This document shows positions 47,305-59,050 of a DNA stretch of 64,000 bases, one piece after another; position 1 is the stretch's first letter, and each line of letters begins with the position of its first letter. The notes under the pieces are model-generated. The model worked only from the letters and a program-made list of their open reading frames with translations, was not told where the DNA came from and made no database searches. The stretch comes from Sycobia sp. Sy_11 (lineage: Eukaryota; Arthropoda; Insecta; Hymenoptera; Epichrysomallidae). The translations under genes and the position numbers were made by a program. The DNA lies in the NCBI GenBank assembly GCA_018907035.1, contig JACCIC010000027.1, positions 1,411,501 through 1,475,500 on the forward strand, read 5' to 3'.

Positions 47305-47764
47305 ACCGAGTCAAGTGATGGGTCCAACTGCCGTCCATACCAATCATGGCGTAAGTGGTGTTGCACATGTGATCCATACGCATCCTGGTCACCATTTAAG
47401 CCCCGTGAACTCAACAACTGGAGTAAACATCAATAATAGTTCCGTGGCTAATCTAGGAACTGGAAATGGTGGATCTACAGTTAGCGGAAGTGTCGTTACT
47501 ACAGGAGGTCGAAGTCCACCACAATCTGGTTCCATGACAACTGGTACTCAACATCTTGGGCAGCCTCTGTACCAGGAGTACACTCATACTGTTCGTCCAA
47601 GAGTTCATCCAATACCTCCTTCTGTCTATGTAACATCTTTGCCAAACCAAAATTCGACTGCTATGCAACATCAGCAAGTGCCCACCTATCAGGGATTCAC
47701 GCCGGGGTGGGTACATAGACATCTAGATAATGCATGCACGTGTGTACCAATTTTATTATCTTAA
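47305..47764 (+). CDS. Hipk: Hipk C-terminal exon
   Basis: The acceptor GATTGCAG ends at 47304; the first A completes Arg from the previous exon. The frame reads PSQVMGPTAVHTNHGVSGVA.. with Gly/Ser/Thr-rich stretches, then YQEYTHTVRPRVHPIPPSVY, VTSLPNQNSTAMQHQQ and VPTYQGFTPG. The RV.P.P..HPS.Y and final aromatic/Pro motifs resemble the vertebrate HIPK C-terminus. The frame stays open to TAA at 47762-47764, with an AATAAA at 47829. It could instead splice at GTGGGT (47707) or GTACAT (47711) to a final exon outside or unrecognised. The switch to ordinary non-HIPK sequence after FTPG favours splicing. Confidence 0.75.
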
Positions 47765-48740
47765 ACATTAAAATTTAAGGTATATTAAGCTGATCGTTTT
47801 TTTTTTAAATCTCTTTTTTAAAGAAAGAATAAATGATAATTTTGGGAATTAATGAAACGCATAAAGATTAAGCAAAATAAGAAAAAAGTTGCGAAAAATA
47901 TAATTGGAATGTAACGCATTATGAAATCAGAATCAATTAATTATACATATGGATTCATCGGAGGTTGACGATGACATAGCTATATTTATTAAAATTTCTC
48001 AGCATTTTATCGAATCATAACGCTTCTCATTTATATTTAAAAGTCTTACTAACACTTGTAAATGATTTCAAAAAAGTATCAAAAATATGTTTCAAAATTA
48101 ATATAATTATTTTAGTTACTTCTTTCATAATAGTATGAAAATAATATGAAAAATTGTAGTAGGAAATTTTCACTAAAATGTCAAGATTAAAAGTTATGTT
48201 TTCAAATCCGTTACTCAAAATTTTTCAAAAAAAGTAATTCGATCCATCCAACTTATATAGTCCTACAAATTTTGTAATTAAAAATACTATATGGTTTTTT
48301 AGCGTTTTTATAAACGCTATAAAAATAAATACAAAAACATCATAGTTAGATTGGAGCATTGGATAAAAATCAAGGAGAAGTATTTTACTTTATGGTAAGT
48401 GTCAAGAATTGTTAAGAAAAAGTATCGAGATGCATGCAAGTTGAAATACTTTTTATAATGCTATGTTCCATATGATCTTATATTTGAAGATCCTGTAATT
48501 TGAGTTTTTTATGAATTAAAAATATAATTGTACGTTGAAAATATAGTAAAATGTAAAATAAAATATAATTGCACTTCAATCTTTTTTACAATGAACAATT
48601 ATTTCAGCAGGACGTTCTGAAGTTGAGTAACTTTTAGAATCGGCTTTTAAAATTCAACGATGGTGCTTACGAATACATTAACTTCTGTTCATGCGCACTC
48701 AAATTTTTTGTCATAAATAATCATAAAAAATTTTTAAAGA
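47765..48740. other. AT-rich DNA after the Hipk exon
   Basis: No gene. Contains the AATAAA at 47829 that could serve as a polyadenylation signal if the frame ends at 47764. Confidence 0.5.
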
Positions 48741-48744
48741 GTAA

Positions 48745-48960
48745 CTTTCCCTATTTGCCCTCGAGATAGCTATCAGGGTAGCACCAGGATTAGTTTGAGA
48801 GAATAAGGAGTTTTACGATAATCTCAAAAACAACTGAACTCAGTCTTTAGTTACTAAAATAAAACAAAGTATATTCTTAAATTAATATGTACACGTTAAA
48901 CACAGATTATATATATTTCTAGTAAAATGAACGCTTGTACTTATTCAAAATTATATGACT
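48745..48960 (+). mobile_element. Fragment of the hairpin-bearing repeat family
   Basis: TTTCCCTATTTGCCCTCGAG, GATAGCTATCAGGGTAGCAC and the following A/T-rich stretch align with 19090-19270 and 49335-49480. Confidence 0.6.
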
Positions 48961-49225
48961 AATATAATCACACAATTCCTGAGTTTTTACAATTTTCTCA
49001 CGTACCATTTTCGAAAGTCAGGGGCTGGAAAATAATTGAACGACATAATCGAAGCCTACTGTATATAACTGAATATGTAACAGTTGCTCGCTACGTGCTA
49101 CTTCGCGGGTTTGGCTCAGTATGTCTCAACCTCTGGTCGATCAACATATCAGCATATTCTTTTGACAAGCACCAAACACGTGAAAATCCATGTAACCAGG
49201 ATTACAACTACGTTCGGGGTCGGGG

Positions 49226-49275
49226 GTGAGACCGCAGAGCTTTATCAGAGATCTACGCATCCAGCATCAGTCTCG
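49226..49275 (+). repeat. Hairpin unit, outlying copy
   Basis: GTGAGACCGCAGAGCTTTAT..CATCCAGCATCAGTCTCGT matches the units at 49787 and 49862. The outer stem GTGAGAC/GTCTCGT is nearly complete. Confidence 0.6.
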
Positions 49276-49786
49276 TAAGGACAGTAAGGTCGCTCGTCTT
49301 TAATTAAATTCCCCAACCACGATTAAGTCTGTAACGTTTCCCTTTTCCCTTCGGGATAGCTTACGCGGTAGCGCCAGGATCGTTTGGAAAGGAAAGGGAA
49401 TTTTAGACAGGACCGGGAAAAATTACGTTTACTCAATTGTGTTCAAAAATAAACATTTATAACAAAATATATTCTACTAAAATAACAATACAATGAATAA
49501 AAATTATATAAGAAAATATTATTAGTTTCTGGCTTCGAGCCCTCCGATCTGTAACAGACAAGACAGAAAGTTTATATTAAAGCCTTATACTATACCTTAT
49601 TACACTAGTTGTCGCAAGCTGCTTATTTATAAACGGTATTTACAATCTTAATTTAAAAAGGACTTAATATAGAAATTTCGCACACTATATTTATACCAAC
49701 TATTATTGGGGCTGGGGGGAGTTTGGGGAAAGAAGTAGCCTGCTGGTCTATTACACCCAGGATTAGAGCTTTGTTCGTGTATAGGA

Positions 49787-49838
49787 GTGAGACCGCTGAG
49801 CTTTAACGGAGCGCCGCGCACCCAGGATCAAGTCTCAC
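49787..49838 (+). repeat. 52-nt hairpin unit 1
   Basis: Outer stem GTGAGAC/GTCTCAC (7 of 7 pairs), inner stem CTGAG/CCCAG (4 of 5), loop CTTTAACGGAGCGCCGCGCA. Confidence 0.8.
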
Positions 49839-49861
49839 CGGGAAAAAGAGAGGAGTTTTTA

Positions 49862-49913
49862 GTGAAGCCGCTGATCTTTAATGGAGCGCCACGCAACCAG
49901 GATCAAGCTTCAC
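49862..49913 (+). repeat. 52-nt hairpin unit 2
   Basis: Outer stem GTGAAGC/GCTTCAC (7 of 7), inner stem CTGAT/ACCAG (4 of 5), loop CTTTAATGGAGCGCCACGCA. Stem changes relative to unit 1 occur on both strands. Confidence 0.8.
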
Positions 49914-49932
49914 TAGGATTCGGACGGGATAA

Positions 49933-49984
49933 TAGAGCCTGCTGGTCTTTAACGGAGCGCCGCGCAACCAGGATCACGACTCTA
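49933..49984 (+). repeat. 52-nt hairpin unit 3
   Basis: Outer stem TAGAGCC/GACTCTA (5 contiguous pairs plus one), inner stem CTGGT/ACCAG (5 of 5), loop CTTTAACGGAGCGCCGCGCA identical to unit 1. Confidence 0.8.
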
Positions 49985-51129
49985 CTATTCAGGAATTTCG
50001 GACAGGCCGGATTTACTGGAGCTCTGGAGGCAGGATAGCTATAGGGAGCTTCTTTCGGCCGTATCGCCGAGAGAACTACTTTTGGGGCGGAAAACTTGCC
50101 CTTTTATACACGAAAAATTAGTCGATCGGGTGTTTACGCCACCGTTCGACTAATTTCGTACCGAGCCACCGAAAAATAATAATAATAATAATAATTTTAC
50201 AATATAATAATAATAAATAATTAAAATTATATTATTTATATAGATAATTTGCTAATTTGCCCTTGAGAGAGCTTGTACTGTTATATTCTTCTCAGCGTAG
50301 TTTAGTTCTCTCGGGTTATTTTTTATTCTAACAATAATAAGAATAATTATTATTATAACAAATTATAATAATAATAATAATTGTTAAAATAATAATTAAA
50401 GTGACATTTGCGTCCTTGGCGACGCTCGTATTGAATATAAATTATATTATATTAGTTCTGGCCACGTTTTCCTTAATTTAATTATCTCGTGTTATAATAA
50501 TATCTAGGTATAATAATGCCTTTGGTGATGATATTATTACAATAAATTAATCTTTTTAATATTAATTAACGACAATAATTATTATTATTAAATAATAATA
50601 ATAATTATTATACCAATAATCATCCTAGTAATAAACAATAATAATTCTTTTAATACTAGGCAATAATTAATTTATTATTCGTCGATTATAAACATTCAAA
50701 TATAAAGCTTAAAATAATTAAATTTAATAATTACGCATTATAATCATTTTACAAAAAATATAATTAATTAAATTTTGGTCCTTTAGGAGGTTATATATAT
50801 TCGATTATTTTCGTATTTTAATAATAGATTTAAAAATAAAGTATTTTTAAATGTGGCGACAAGTGTATTTGCTGTCTCCCGAGTTCGTAGGCGCTGTCTG
50901 ACGCACGGCTGCGGCTCTCTTTCGCGACACGCGCGAGTTCCCCTTCGCTCTCTCCTGTCCTGCGTTCGCGAGGCAGGTTTATTTCATACGCGCAATAGTC
51001 TTGTTTTGATTATTGCGCGTTTGACCACTAATCGGAAGCATTGCCCGATTATTTCAATTTCGGAAACTTTATTAAATTCGAAATGAAAATTTTGCGCGTA
51101 TTAGGCTGCATGGAGAATACAGCCTGATC

Positions 51130-51960
51130 GTCGCAAGACCCACACGGATTCTGTTCGAATAGAAGAACCTGCTGGTATTTAATAGAGCGACACACAACTA
51201 CGAGTATGACTATACTATTCATGATTTCTGGACAAGATCAGGATTACTAGAGCTCTGTAATTGGGACACATCTATGGAGCTTCTGTGGACCGTAAAACCA
51301 AGAGAACACTGCTTTTGTGGCGGAAAACTTACCCTTTTATACACAAACAATTAGTAAATCGGATATTTACATTCAATCAGCCACTTACTCAATTTCGTAT
51401 TAAGTAGCTGACAAATAATAATAATATATTATAATTATAATAATCAAATTAAATTATCACAATATAATGCTTTATCGAGTTTTCTCTGAGGACATTCGCA
51501 TTTACAGGATTAATAAATAATAATTGCTTATTAAAAATACTAATAATTAATCTAGTATTTTATCCTTGAAGTTGTTTACATACGCGTGATTATTTACTTA
51601 ATTCGAGCAATAATTATTTGCTGATACACCTCGATATAAGTACAACATGATCCATGTAAATCAAAAGTTTAAATCGCCATATTTTTTATTATTTAAATAA
51701 AACAGGACAGTCGAAATACAGCGACTAGTGCCTTCATTGTATTTGAAGTTCATATGTGAAAGACATCTATCTTCCCCAGGTTGGCTGCCGTGTGGCTGTG
51801 GCTCTCTTTCGCAATACGTACGAGTCTCCATCTGTTCTCCCTTGAGCCTAGTTCACGGGCTAGATAAATTTAATTGTTTTCGGGTGCGCTTTCGATCAAT
51901 GATGGATTATTCTAATTTCTAGTAATTCTTCAAAATTCAAATATTACGCATCTAAGGTAT
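51130..51960 (+). mobile_element. Second, diverged copy in tandem of the hairpin-bearing family
   Basis: CCTGCTGGTATTTAATAGAG (51168) corresponds to hairpin unit 3. GGCGGAAAACTTACCCTTTT (51319) and GGCTGTGGCTCTCTTTCGCA (51794) correspond to 50078 and 50908 in the first copy, in the same order. It appears to start within the family's hairpin region. Confidence 0.65.
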
Positions 51961-53133
51961 GAGTTATCTATACATTTAGACCGTTGCAAAAAAATTTTAG
52001 AGAAATTAATTCCTTTATTAAAAAACTTAGTAATTGATCATTTCGGGCTCAGTCAGGTTTAGGCAATTTCATGCTTTCTATGAGTCATAAAATGTTTTGA
52101 TAAGGAGTCATCGGCCTGTTTCGTGAGGCTTGCGATTATGGCCGTTCTTCGTTTTCGAACCAAGAAAGCCACATATCTTTTTCTGCTACCGGGCATTTTT
52201 GAAATTTTAAGTTCTCGGAAAGACAGAATCAGTGTAAACATGCGAAAGCGACAATATACAATGTATGTCTGCCTCAGATGATAGTAGAGCATTCCCAGTA
52301 GCCTATTCGATCACTTCATTGCGTTTAAGATGATACTTTATTTACCCTCTTTCTATTGCAAATTTTGGACAATTACTTTTGCCTATATACTTCATGTTCA
52401 AGATCTTCTATTTTTTACTACTTTCTTCATTAATAATATTCCTTTTCCTAAAGAATTGCATTAATTATTATTGATAGACAGGAGAAGAATGAGAAGAGCC
52501 TTGTGTATAACTACATAGTGAATATCATTCAATACATTTATCATATTTATAAAATAACGTTAACTAAATATTTATCTCCGAATAACAATTTTTAACAAAA
52601 ATGCAATATTTATGCGAGTTTTATGTGTTCTTAGCATAGTAAGAATTTTAAATATATTTTCTCTTGTATTTTATAAAAAATTTATATATAAAATACTATG
52701 CGAAAGTTGAAAATATATTAATAAAAAAAACTCTTCTATAATTAATTAAATCAGTTTACTAATATGTCCTAAAGATTGTGATAAAGGAAAACATATGTAT
52801 GTTTTTAGCATATTAAGAAATTTACAACTTATAAATTTTATATGTATTGTATAAAAGCTTTATATAAAATTTTTTTCAAAATTCTGTAATATATTAAGTA
52901 AATAATTTTCAAACTTAAATAAATTTGTATAAATTATGTACAAATTTTTTTATAAATTATATATAAATTTGTATAAATTATGTATAAATTTTTTCTATAC
53001 ATTTCAACAAATTTTTTATAAAATACATGAAAAGATAATTTCTCGCTTAACTATTTTACTTTTGTCAAAAGGTATTTAAAAGGTTTTTTAAATTGTTAAA
53101 AGTTTTGGAGTTTAGTTAAGTACATAAGCTGAG
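51961..53133. other. AT-rich DNA, no gene seen
   Basis: Low-complexity AT-rich sequence with local short repeats of TATAAATTTGTATAAATTAT near 52920-53000. Confidence 0.6.
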
Positions 53134-53361
53134 AGTTCTGGATCACTTCCGATGATCCAGAACTCTTATAGCTCACAACACTTACGTCAAACATCCTGAG
53201 GTCACGCGTAGTTCTTGATTACTACCTGTGATCCAGAACTCTCATAGCTCGCAGTGCTTACGTCACGGACACTGATGTCCCGCGCAGTTCCCAATCACTT
53301 CCGCTGATCTAGAACTCCCATAGCTTACAGCATCCATGCCACGGTCCCTGACGCCAGTGGC
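53134..53361. repeat. Three 76-bp tandem repeats with hairpins
   Basis: Units start at 53134, 53210 and 53286, an exact 76-bp period. Unit 1 contains AGTTCTGGATCA and its complement TGATCCAGAACT around a short loop. Units 2 and 3 keep the right side (TGATCCAGAACT, TGATCTAGAACT) but vary on the left. Each then has ..ATAGCT..CA...TTACGTCA-like sequence. No coding sequence. Confidence 0.8.
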
Positions 53362-53369
53362 CTTTAGCA

Positions 53370-54300
53370 CTGTATACTTTTCTCTCTTTGGGAGCGAAAA
53401 GTATGTAGTTCACTCTCTTATAACGCGCTGTTTTTTTTAATACTACGCCGCACGACCACTAACGACGTGTGTAAGGGAGAGTGCGGTATATACTTTTCCG
53501 CTGATAACACTAGTTGTGTGTGTGTGTGAGAGAGACAGAGAAAAGTATGTAACTTTATTTTTTCGAATACCGCCCGCTCTATTACAGAGGAGGGTCTATG
53601 GTGTCCATGGGAGCTAGACGAAGAGAGAACAATACACTTTTCACTCTTTCTGTCAGGACCCTTCTCTTACGCACGATCGCGTGGGTATCCACATGCATGG
53701 ATGTGTTTACGTCAATTCGAGGAGGACGATTTTGTAATAGTTTTTAGTGTGTGTGTGGTACTATCCCTCGTTCACAATGTTTATGTTTAAAGAGGAAAAA
53801 CTCAACTTTGTCGGTGTTTCGAGATAGTTTTTTTTAATAGTTTTACATTATGCAGAGCCACATAACATTGTACGGTGCATTATGATTGACGCTTATTATT
53901 AGAGTATTCTTGCGCTTCTATTTTTTCGACTCGCAGACTGGTAAATTCACAGTTTTAATGTCATAAACGATCAAATTGTATCTTTTAAATCTAGCTAGCC
54001 ATTCTCAAATATAGAAGCAGACAAAGCTCAAAGACGGTGATAAGGAGTGCGGGGGATGTAAAAAACGAAAGAGAGAGGCGGAAATCTATTTTCTTAATCT
54101 ATAGCCCTTCTCCGTTTCCTAGGCACTTGTCCAGGTTGCATAAGTATCCGTATATAAGGTCCTCTGCTGCTTATACCAGAGTTAGTTCGAACTCGCCTGC
54201 TGTTAACATTAGAAACTGTTCAAATAGTAGAAGAGGAAGTTTTCATTACCGCTTGCGGTATTTGATAGGCAGAAACAGAAAGAAGCTGTTTCGTCAATGT
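53370..54300. other. Mixed sequence beside the Polinton-like remains
   Basis: Two inverted or similar pieces, TATACTTTTC..GAAAAGTATG and GTATATACTTTTCC..GAAAAGTATG, occur at 53370-53550. A short frame at 54037 has no recognised domain. It may include the border of the element that follows. Confidence 0.3.
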
Positions 54301-54310
54301 CTTGCAGCCT

Positions 54311-54733
54311 TCAATGACGATATGCGAGTATCCAAGAGTTTAGTAAATATGCATTCTGTACTGCCCATACGGGCCTAAAGCATAATGTATGATGACTGAA
54401 GTACGTCTTGCCTGAACCTTGTAATTTGCATAATGGAAAGCACTTTAAGTCCTCAAGATTTTTAATATTGTTTGAAAAATTTTGCAGGTATATTTTCTTT
54501 TGAAGACCTTTCACATAGATCGTTCGAATATTTTTGAAACAATTAGCAATTATTTTTTCAATTTCTTCACATGGTATATTGCCAGAATTCCACGATAACC
54601 CATGATCATTACGTTCTACCCATTGATTCTCACTCTTTTCTTTCTCAGACAGTCTACACCATTTTTTCGGTGCTTTTGGTGCATCGTCTTCAAGAGTAAT
54701 TATTGCAACTTCTTTTAAAATAAATTCATTCAA
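54311..54733 (-). pseudogene. Conserved-looking hypothetical protein fragment
   Basis: A 140-codon frame with EVAIITLEDD near its start, then WVERNDHGLSWNSGNIPCEE, IYVKGLQKKIYLQNFSNN and a C-terminal H..C......NAYLLNSW. I recall proteins of this layout near mobile-element genes in insects, but cannot name the domain. It may be an exonuclease-like accessory of a Polinton-type or related element. It faces away from the polymerase gene at 54894. Confidence 0.35.
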
Positions 54734-54893
54734 AGTATAAATTCTACATGCAAAATTAAACTAACTTTAGAAAATCATACAGCTATGAAAATTAATACAA
54801 TGCTCTTTGCAGAGTATATTGTATCTAAAAATTCAGAATAAATATTAGAAATAAAGTATTTTAATACAAAAAGTTCTCAAATATTTAATAATA

Positions 54894-57800
54894 CGAATTA
54901 AAAAGAATGGTTTGCAATGCATGTGAAAGAGTCCATTCAACGCGATATGGATGAATTTCAAGATAGAGATTCTGGCTGGTCATTGCATTCTATCTTAGAT
55001 TTAGCTATCAATCTGTATAAATTCAATTCTATAAAAGGTATCTTATACATTGCACTAGAGCAATAGAAAAAAGACATGCATGTGTCAAAAAATCATTCTA
55101 ATCAATGCTTTAAATTGGTATTTTTCTCAGCTTTATATCCAGCTAAAGTAAATGCTAATCGACTTTCCACACCTAAGCAGTATGAAAATATTCTCAATTT
55201 GAAAGATCTTAAATTTCCAGTCAAGACAAAATATATCGTTAAATTTTGAAAAATATAATCATAATATTTCTTTTAAATTATATATGTTTTGAAAAAATAT
55301 ATATGTCTTTGAAAAAAAATATCTTTCATGTATCTCCATGCTATACAGCAGCTATAAAAAAGGAAAAGCATATGAATTTACTTATTATACAAGATAACTA
55401 CAATGATGAAGATAGCGAAAGCATAAACAATGATAATTCCCAACCTTATTATCACGATGTTTGAATTAAGAATTTATCTCGCTTGATGAGTTAGCAAGTA
55501 TCAAAACACAATGGAAAAATTTACCTTTGCGATCAATGGCTACATTATTTTATATCCGAAGAAAAATTAACATTGCATAGCAGTGATTGTCAGGAATAAA
55601 TCATTGCAAAATTAAACTGCCGACAGAGAAGAATAATATTTTACAGTTTAAAAACTTTCCATATAAGGAGCGTGTCTCATTTGCTATATGCAGACTTTGA
55701 ATGTATATTAGAAGAAATGGAAAATCATAAATATGCACAGCAACGTTATAAAGCATTTAGTGTTGGTTTTTATCCAAAATATAGTTTTGATGATGCACAA
55801 TCCTTATACCAAAGCTATAGACAAGTAGATGAAGAAATAAGATCATCACATGCTGAATTGTTCATGCAGAAATTATAAGCACTTTCGGTACAAATAGCAC
55901 AAATATATGATAATCGAAAACCAATAAATACACTTAACAGATATTGAAATCTTAAATTTTGAAAAAGCAAACATTTTTTATATTGGTGAAAAGAATTTTA
56001 AATGTGAGGATACAAAAGGCCAAGATCATTGTCATTTCACAGGACGATAACTTTATTTTAGAGTTCTATATTATTAATTGCTTAAAATTTAAATATCAAT
56101 TACAGATATCAAGATTCAAAAGTTATACCAGTTGTATTCCACAATTTATCAGGGTATGATTCACATTCATTCATTAAAGCCTAGCAATAAATTTTAAAGG
56201 CCGAGTATATCTTTTACCAGAAAATAAGGAAAAATATATCTCATTTACAAAATATCTAAAAGGCATAGACAATAGATTCAGATTTATTGATTCATTTCGC
56301 TTTATGCCTTGTTCTCTCGATGAATTAGACTCGCATATGGAAGAGCATCGTATTTTAGTAAATACTTTTAAGAGTCATTTCCAAATAGACAATCAAATTA
56401 ATTTAATTAAAAGAAAAGAAATTTTTCCATATGAATATATTTCATCTTTCAATAGACTACGCGAGGCACAGCTACCAGTAAAAGATGCATTTTATAGTAA
56501 TTTAAATAATACAACCATTGCTGATGAAGATTATAAACATGCTCGATTAGTTTGCAAAAATTTGATATGAAAACTTTAGGTGACTATTCGGATTTGTATT
56601 TGAAAAAAGACATATAACTTCTTGTTGATATATACGAACACTTTCAAAACAATTGTTTCGAAGCTTACGGTCTTGATCCAGCACACTATTATACCACCCC
56701 TTGGTCTATCACGGGATGCCATGCTAAAATATATGAAAATAAAATTAGAATTTTTTACCGGTGTTGATATATTTATGTTTATTGAAAGAGGTATTAGAAG
56801 CGGTATTAGTCAGTGCTCTAATCGATATACAAAAGCAAATAATAAATACTTGAGTAGTGACTTTGATAAAATAAAGGCAAGTACATATTTGCTCTATTCT
56901 GATGTAAATAATCTTTACAACTGGGTCATAGCACCATATCTTCCTTACAGAGGCTTTGAGTGGTTTCAAAATATGGATGATGAAACCAAATTTCTTAATA
57001 TAGCAGAAGACTTTCGAACTGGATATATACTAGAGGTGTTGATTTAGAATATCATGAATGTATGATTCATATAAAGATCTACCCCTGTGCTCCGAACATA
57101 TTGCACCTCGAGGAAGGAAAATGAAGAAATTATTAACGACATTATACGATAAACATCGCTATATCATACATTACCGAACATTGCAACAAGTACTTCAATA
57201 TGGATTACGGTAAAAAAATACATAGAATATTAAAGTTTAACCAGATGTCGTGGCTTAAAGATTATATTGATTTAAATCATGAAAAGAGAAAGCATGCTAA
57301 AAGTGAATTTGAGAAATTATTTTTTAAAATTTTGATTAATGTTATTTACGGCAAGACTATGGAAAATGAAAAAAAAATCGATGTAAAGTTAATAAATAGA
57401 TGGGATGGACGTTATGGTGCAGAAGCAGTAATCGCTAGTCCAAATTTCCACAATTGCTCTATTTTTGATGAAAATTTCGTTGCCGTACAGTTATTGAGAA
57501 CTGAAATTATATAAGAAAACATATATATATTGGGTTGTCCGTATTGGATTTATCTAAAACTCTCGTTTACAGATTTCATTATGAATATATGTGAAATAGA
57601 GTAGGTAAAAACTATAAATTATTATATACAAATACTGCTGTATTGTATACGAAGTTAAAAATATTGATATGTATGACTTGATGCGGAAGGATAGTCATGA
57701 ATTTCATACGTCAGATTATCCTGAGAATAATCCTTATCAAATATCTCAGAAAAATAAAAAAATTGTCGGGTTCATGAAAGACGGGTAATGGTAAAATTTT

Positions 57801-58160
57801 AACTGAATTTGTTGGATAAAGTGAAGTAAAATGTATTGTATGCAACTTCAAGGGGAAAGTCAAATCAATAAAGCGAAGGGTGTTAAAAGTGCAGTAGTGA
57901 AAAATACATACAAGTTTTGTTGATGATTTTGTTGATGAAATACATGTAAGTTTTTAAGATTACATACAATGTTTGGAAGGAAAAACCATCATACCTAGAG
58001 ATCAGTATAATAATCGCTCGAGACTTCATATTCTACAAACGAAAAAACAAAATAAAATAGCATTGAATCCTTTTGTTTATAAGCGTTTTATAGAAACAAA
58101 CTCAACAGATACTCTTCCTTGGGCACAGTATAGCATTCGTGAATGTGAATGTTTATAAAA
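54894..58160 (+). pseudogene. Protein-primed DNA polymerase B, Polinton/Maverick-like, broken
   Basis: Collinear blocks of a viral/Polinton-type family B polymerase. N-terminal region: HVKESIQRDMDEFQDRDSGW (about 54919). Exonuclease domain: LLYADFECILEE (Exo I, 55680) and [11 protein letters not shown] (Exo II, about 56140). Polymerase domain: motif A SDVNNLY (56899), motif B INVIYGKTMEN (57335). Motif C reads YKLLYTNTAVLY (57613), where YTDTDS is expected, so both catalytic Asp are lost. Multiple stops and frameshifts break it into at least eight frames. Polintons are 15-25 kb self-synthesising elements; an integrase remnant lies just downstream on the opposite strand. A related virus-derived insertion is the alternative. 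Confidence 0.8.
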
Positions 58161-58169
58161 TGGATAAGT

Positions 58170-58540
58170 TGCTAGAAGGATCATAGATAACACTGAAAAT
58201 GCACAAATACTTCAACTATCTACTAAACAAGTTGCAACCGGAATAGTAAAAGAAGGCGTGAGTAGTAGTAGCTTAGTACATTGTTCACCTGAACAATTCA
58301 GGACCTGCATGGAAGACGAGGCTAACAATAAAACTTTATAATGATCACCTGAGCAAGTCGAAATAATGAGCAGTGAGCGAGAAAGCTTACGTAAACGACC
58401 GCGGAGCACGTTGGACATGGAAATTCAAAATGAAGGGGAAATAGACCTTATGGATGGAGTAAAACAACCGAAAAAGCGAGAGTGTAGAGAGAACTCAGTC
58501 ATTCATTGTCCAGTGCTTGACCGAAATTGTCTGTAAGCAG
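58170..58540 (+). pseudogene. Small polar ORF beside the polymerase, unknown
   Basis: After the polymerase end a + strand frame continues with two adjacent stops in the middle. It contains QVATGIVKEGVSSSSLVHCS, two SPEQ motifs and a basic SERESLRKRPRS segment. No domain recognised. It could be an accessory gene of the same element. Confidence 0.25.
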
Positions 58541-58559
58541 GCTTTCGAAGTAGTGGTTC

Positions 58560-59050
58560 TAAAAAAAATTAACACATAAACACATTTTTCCTAAAAGCAA
58601 CTGTACAACGATAATCATAGACAATGGATCTGAGTCCCTGAAATTATTTCTTGAAGTCCCTGAAAATTCTTGAATTAGTTCTTGAAAATCTACATTGTAA
58701 AATTCTGTATGGAAATTCATTGGTACATGTCCATGGCTGATAATAATATTAAAAGCTGCTGCCACATCTTTACCAGTTTTTCGCTTCAAAGTTATAGCCT
58801 ATGCAAATTTAGATAAGGTATGTATGACTGCAATCATGTATTTTTGTCCTTTATTTTCTTCAGCATAAAGTTGCATTTCAACGAGATCTGATTACCATGT
58901 CTTATCTATAGTCCGTAGTTCAAATTGTCCTCGAATATAATTTTGACGAGCAGGCTTATGAATTTCCTTCACTATTTTCATTTTTTCCTTCTTTGAATAC
59001 TTTTTTGTGTGTTTTTTAAAGTCCAAACAAGGAAGGTTGCAAGAAAGTCA
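58560..59050 (-). pseudogene. Polinton/Maverick-type integrase remnant
   Basis: The - strand reads EIHKPARQNYIRGQFELRTI, DKTW.SDLVEMQLYAEENKG, QKYMIAVIHTLSKFA.AITL, KRKTGKDVAAAF, then HVPMNFHT and EFYN. This is the retroviral-type integrase core found in Polintons (W.ADLVEM with the first Asp, then a HTD-type second region shortened here). One stop replaces a residue in the first region and the DE part downstream is lost. Confidence 0.7.

Larger units (their letters stand above)
49327..51080 (+). mobile_element. Hairpin-bearing repeat family, longest copy
   Basis: Begins TGTAACGTTTCCC, an LTR-like start, and carries a CTTCGGGATAGCTTACG motif, AT-rich sequence, then a partial hairpin unit (49735-49775) and three full 52-nt hairpin units. 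Next come a GGCGGAAAACTTGCCCTTTT block, a GTTCGACTAATTTCGT block, TAA-rich simple sequence and a GC-rich tail (50855-51060) with CGCACGGCTGCGGCTCTCTT. No coding sequence was found. A diverged second copy of its right two-thirds follows at 51130-51960. Class unknown: LTR-like, or a non-autonomous element. Confidence 0.6.

Noticed and set aside
49787..49984. CRISPR-like array (52-nt units with about 20-nt spacers)
   Set aside because: Eukaryotic context, only three full units, stems vary between units, and the family is dispersed elsewhere in the window.
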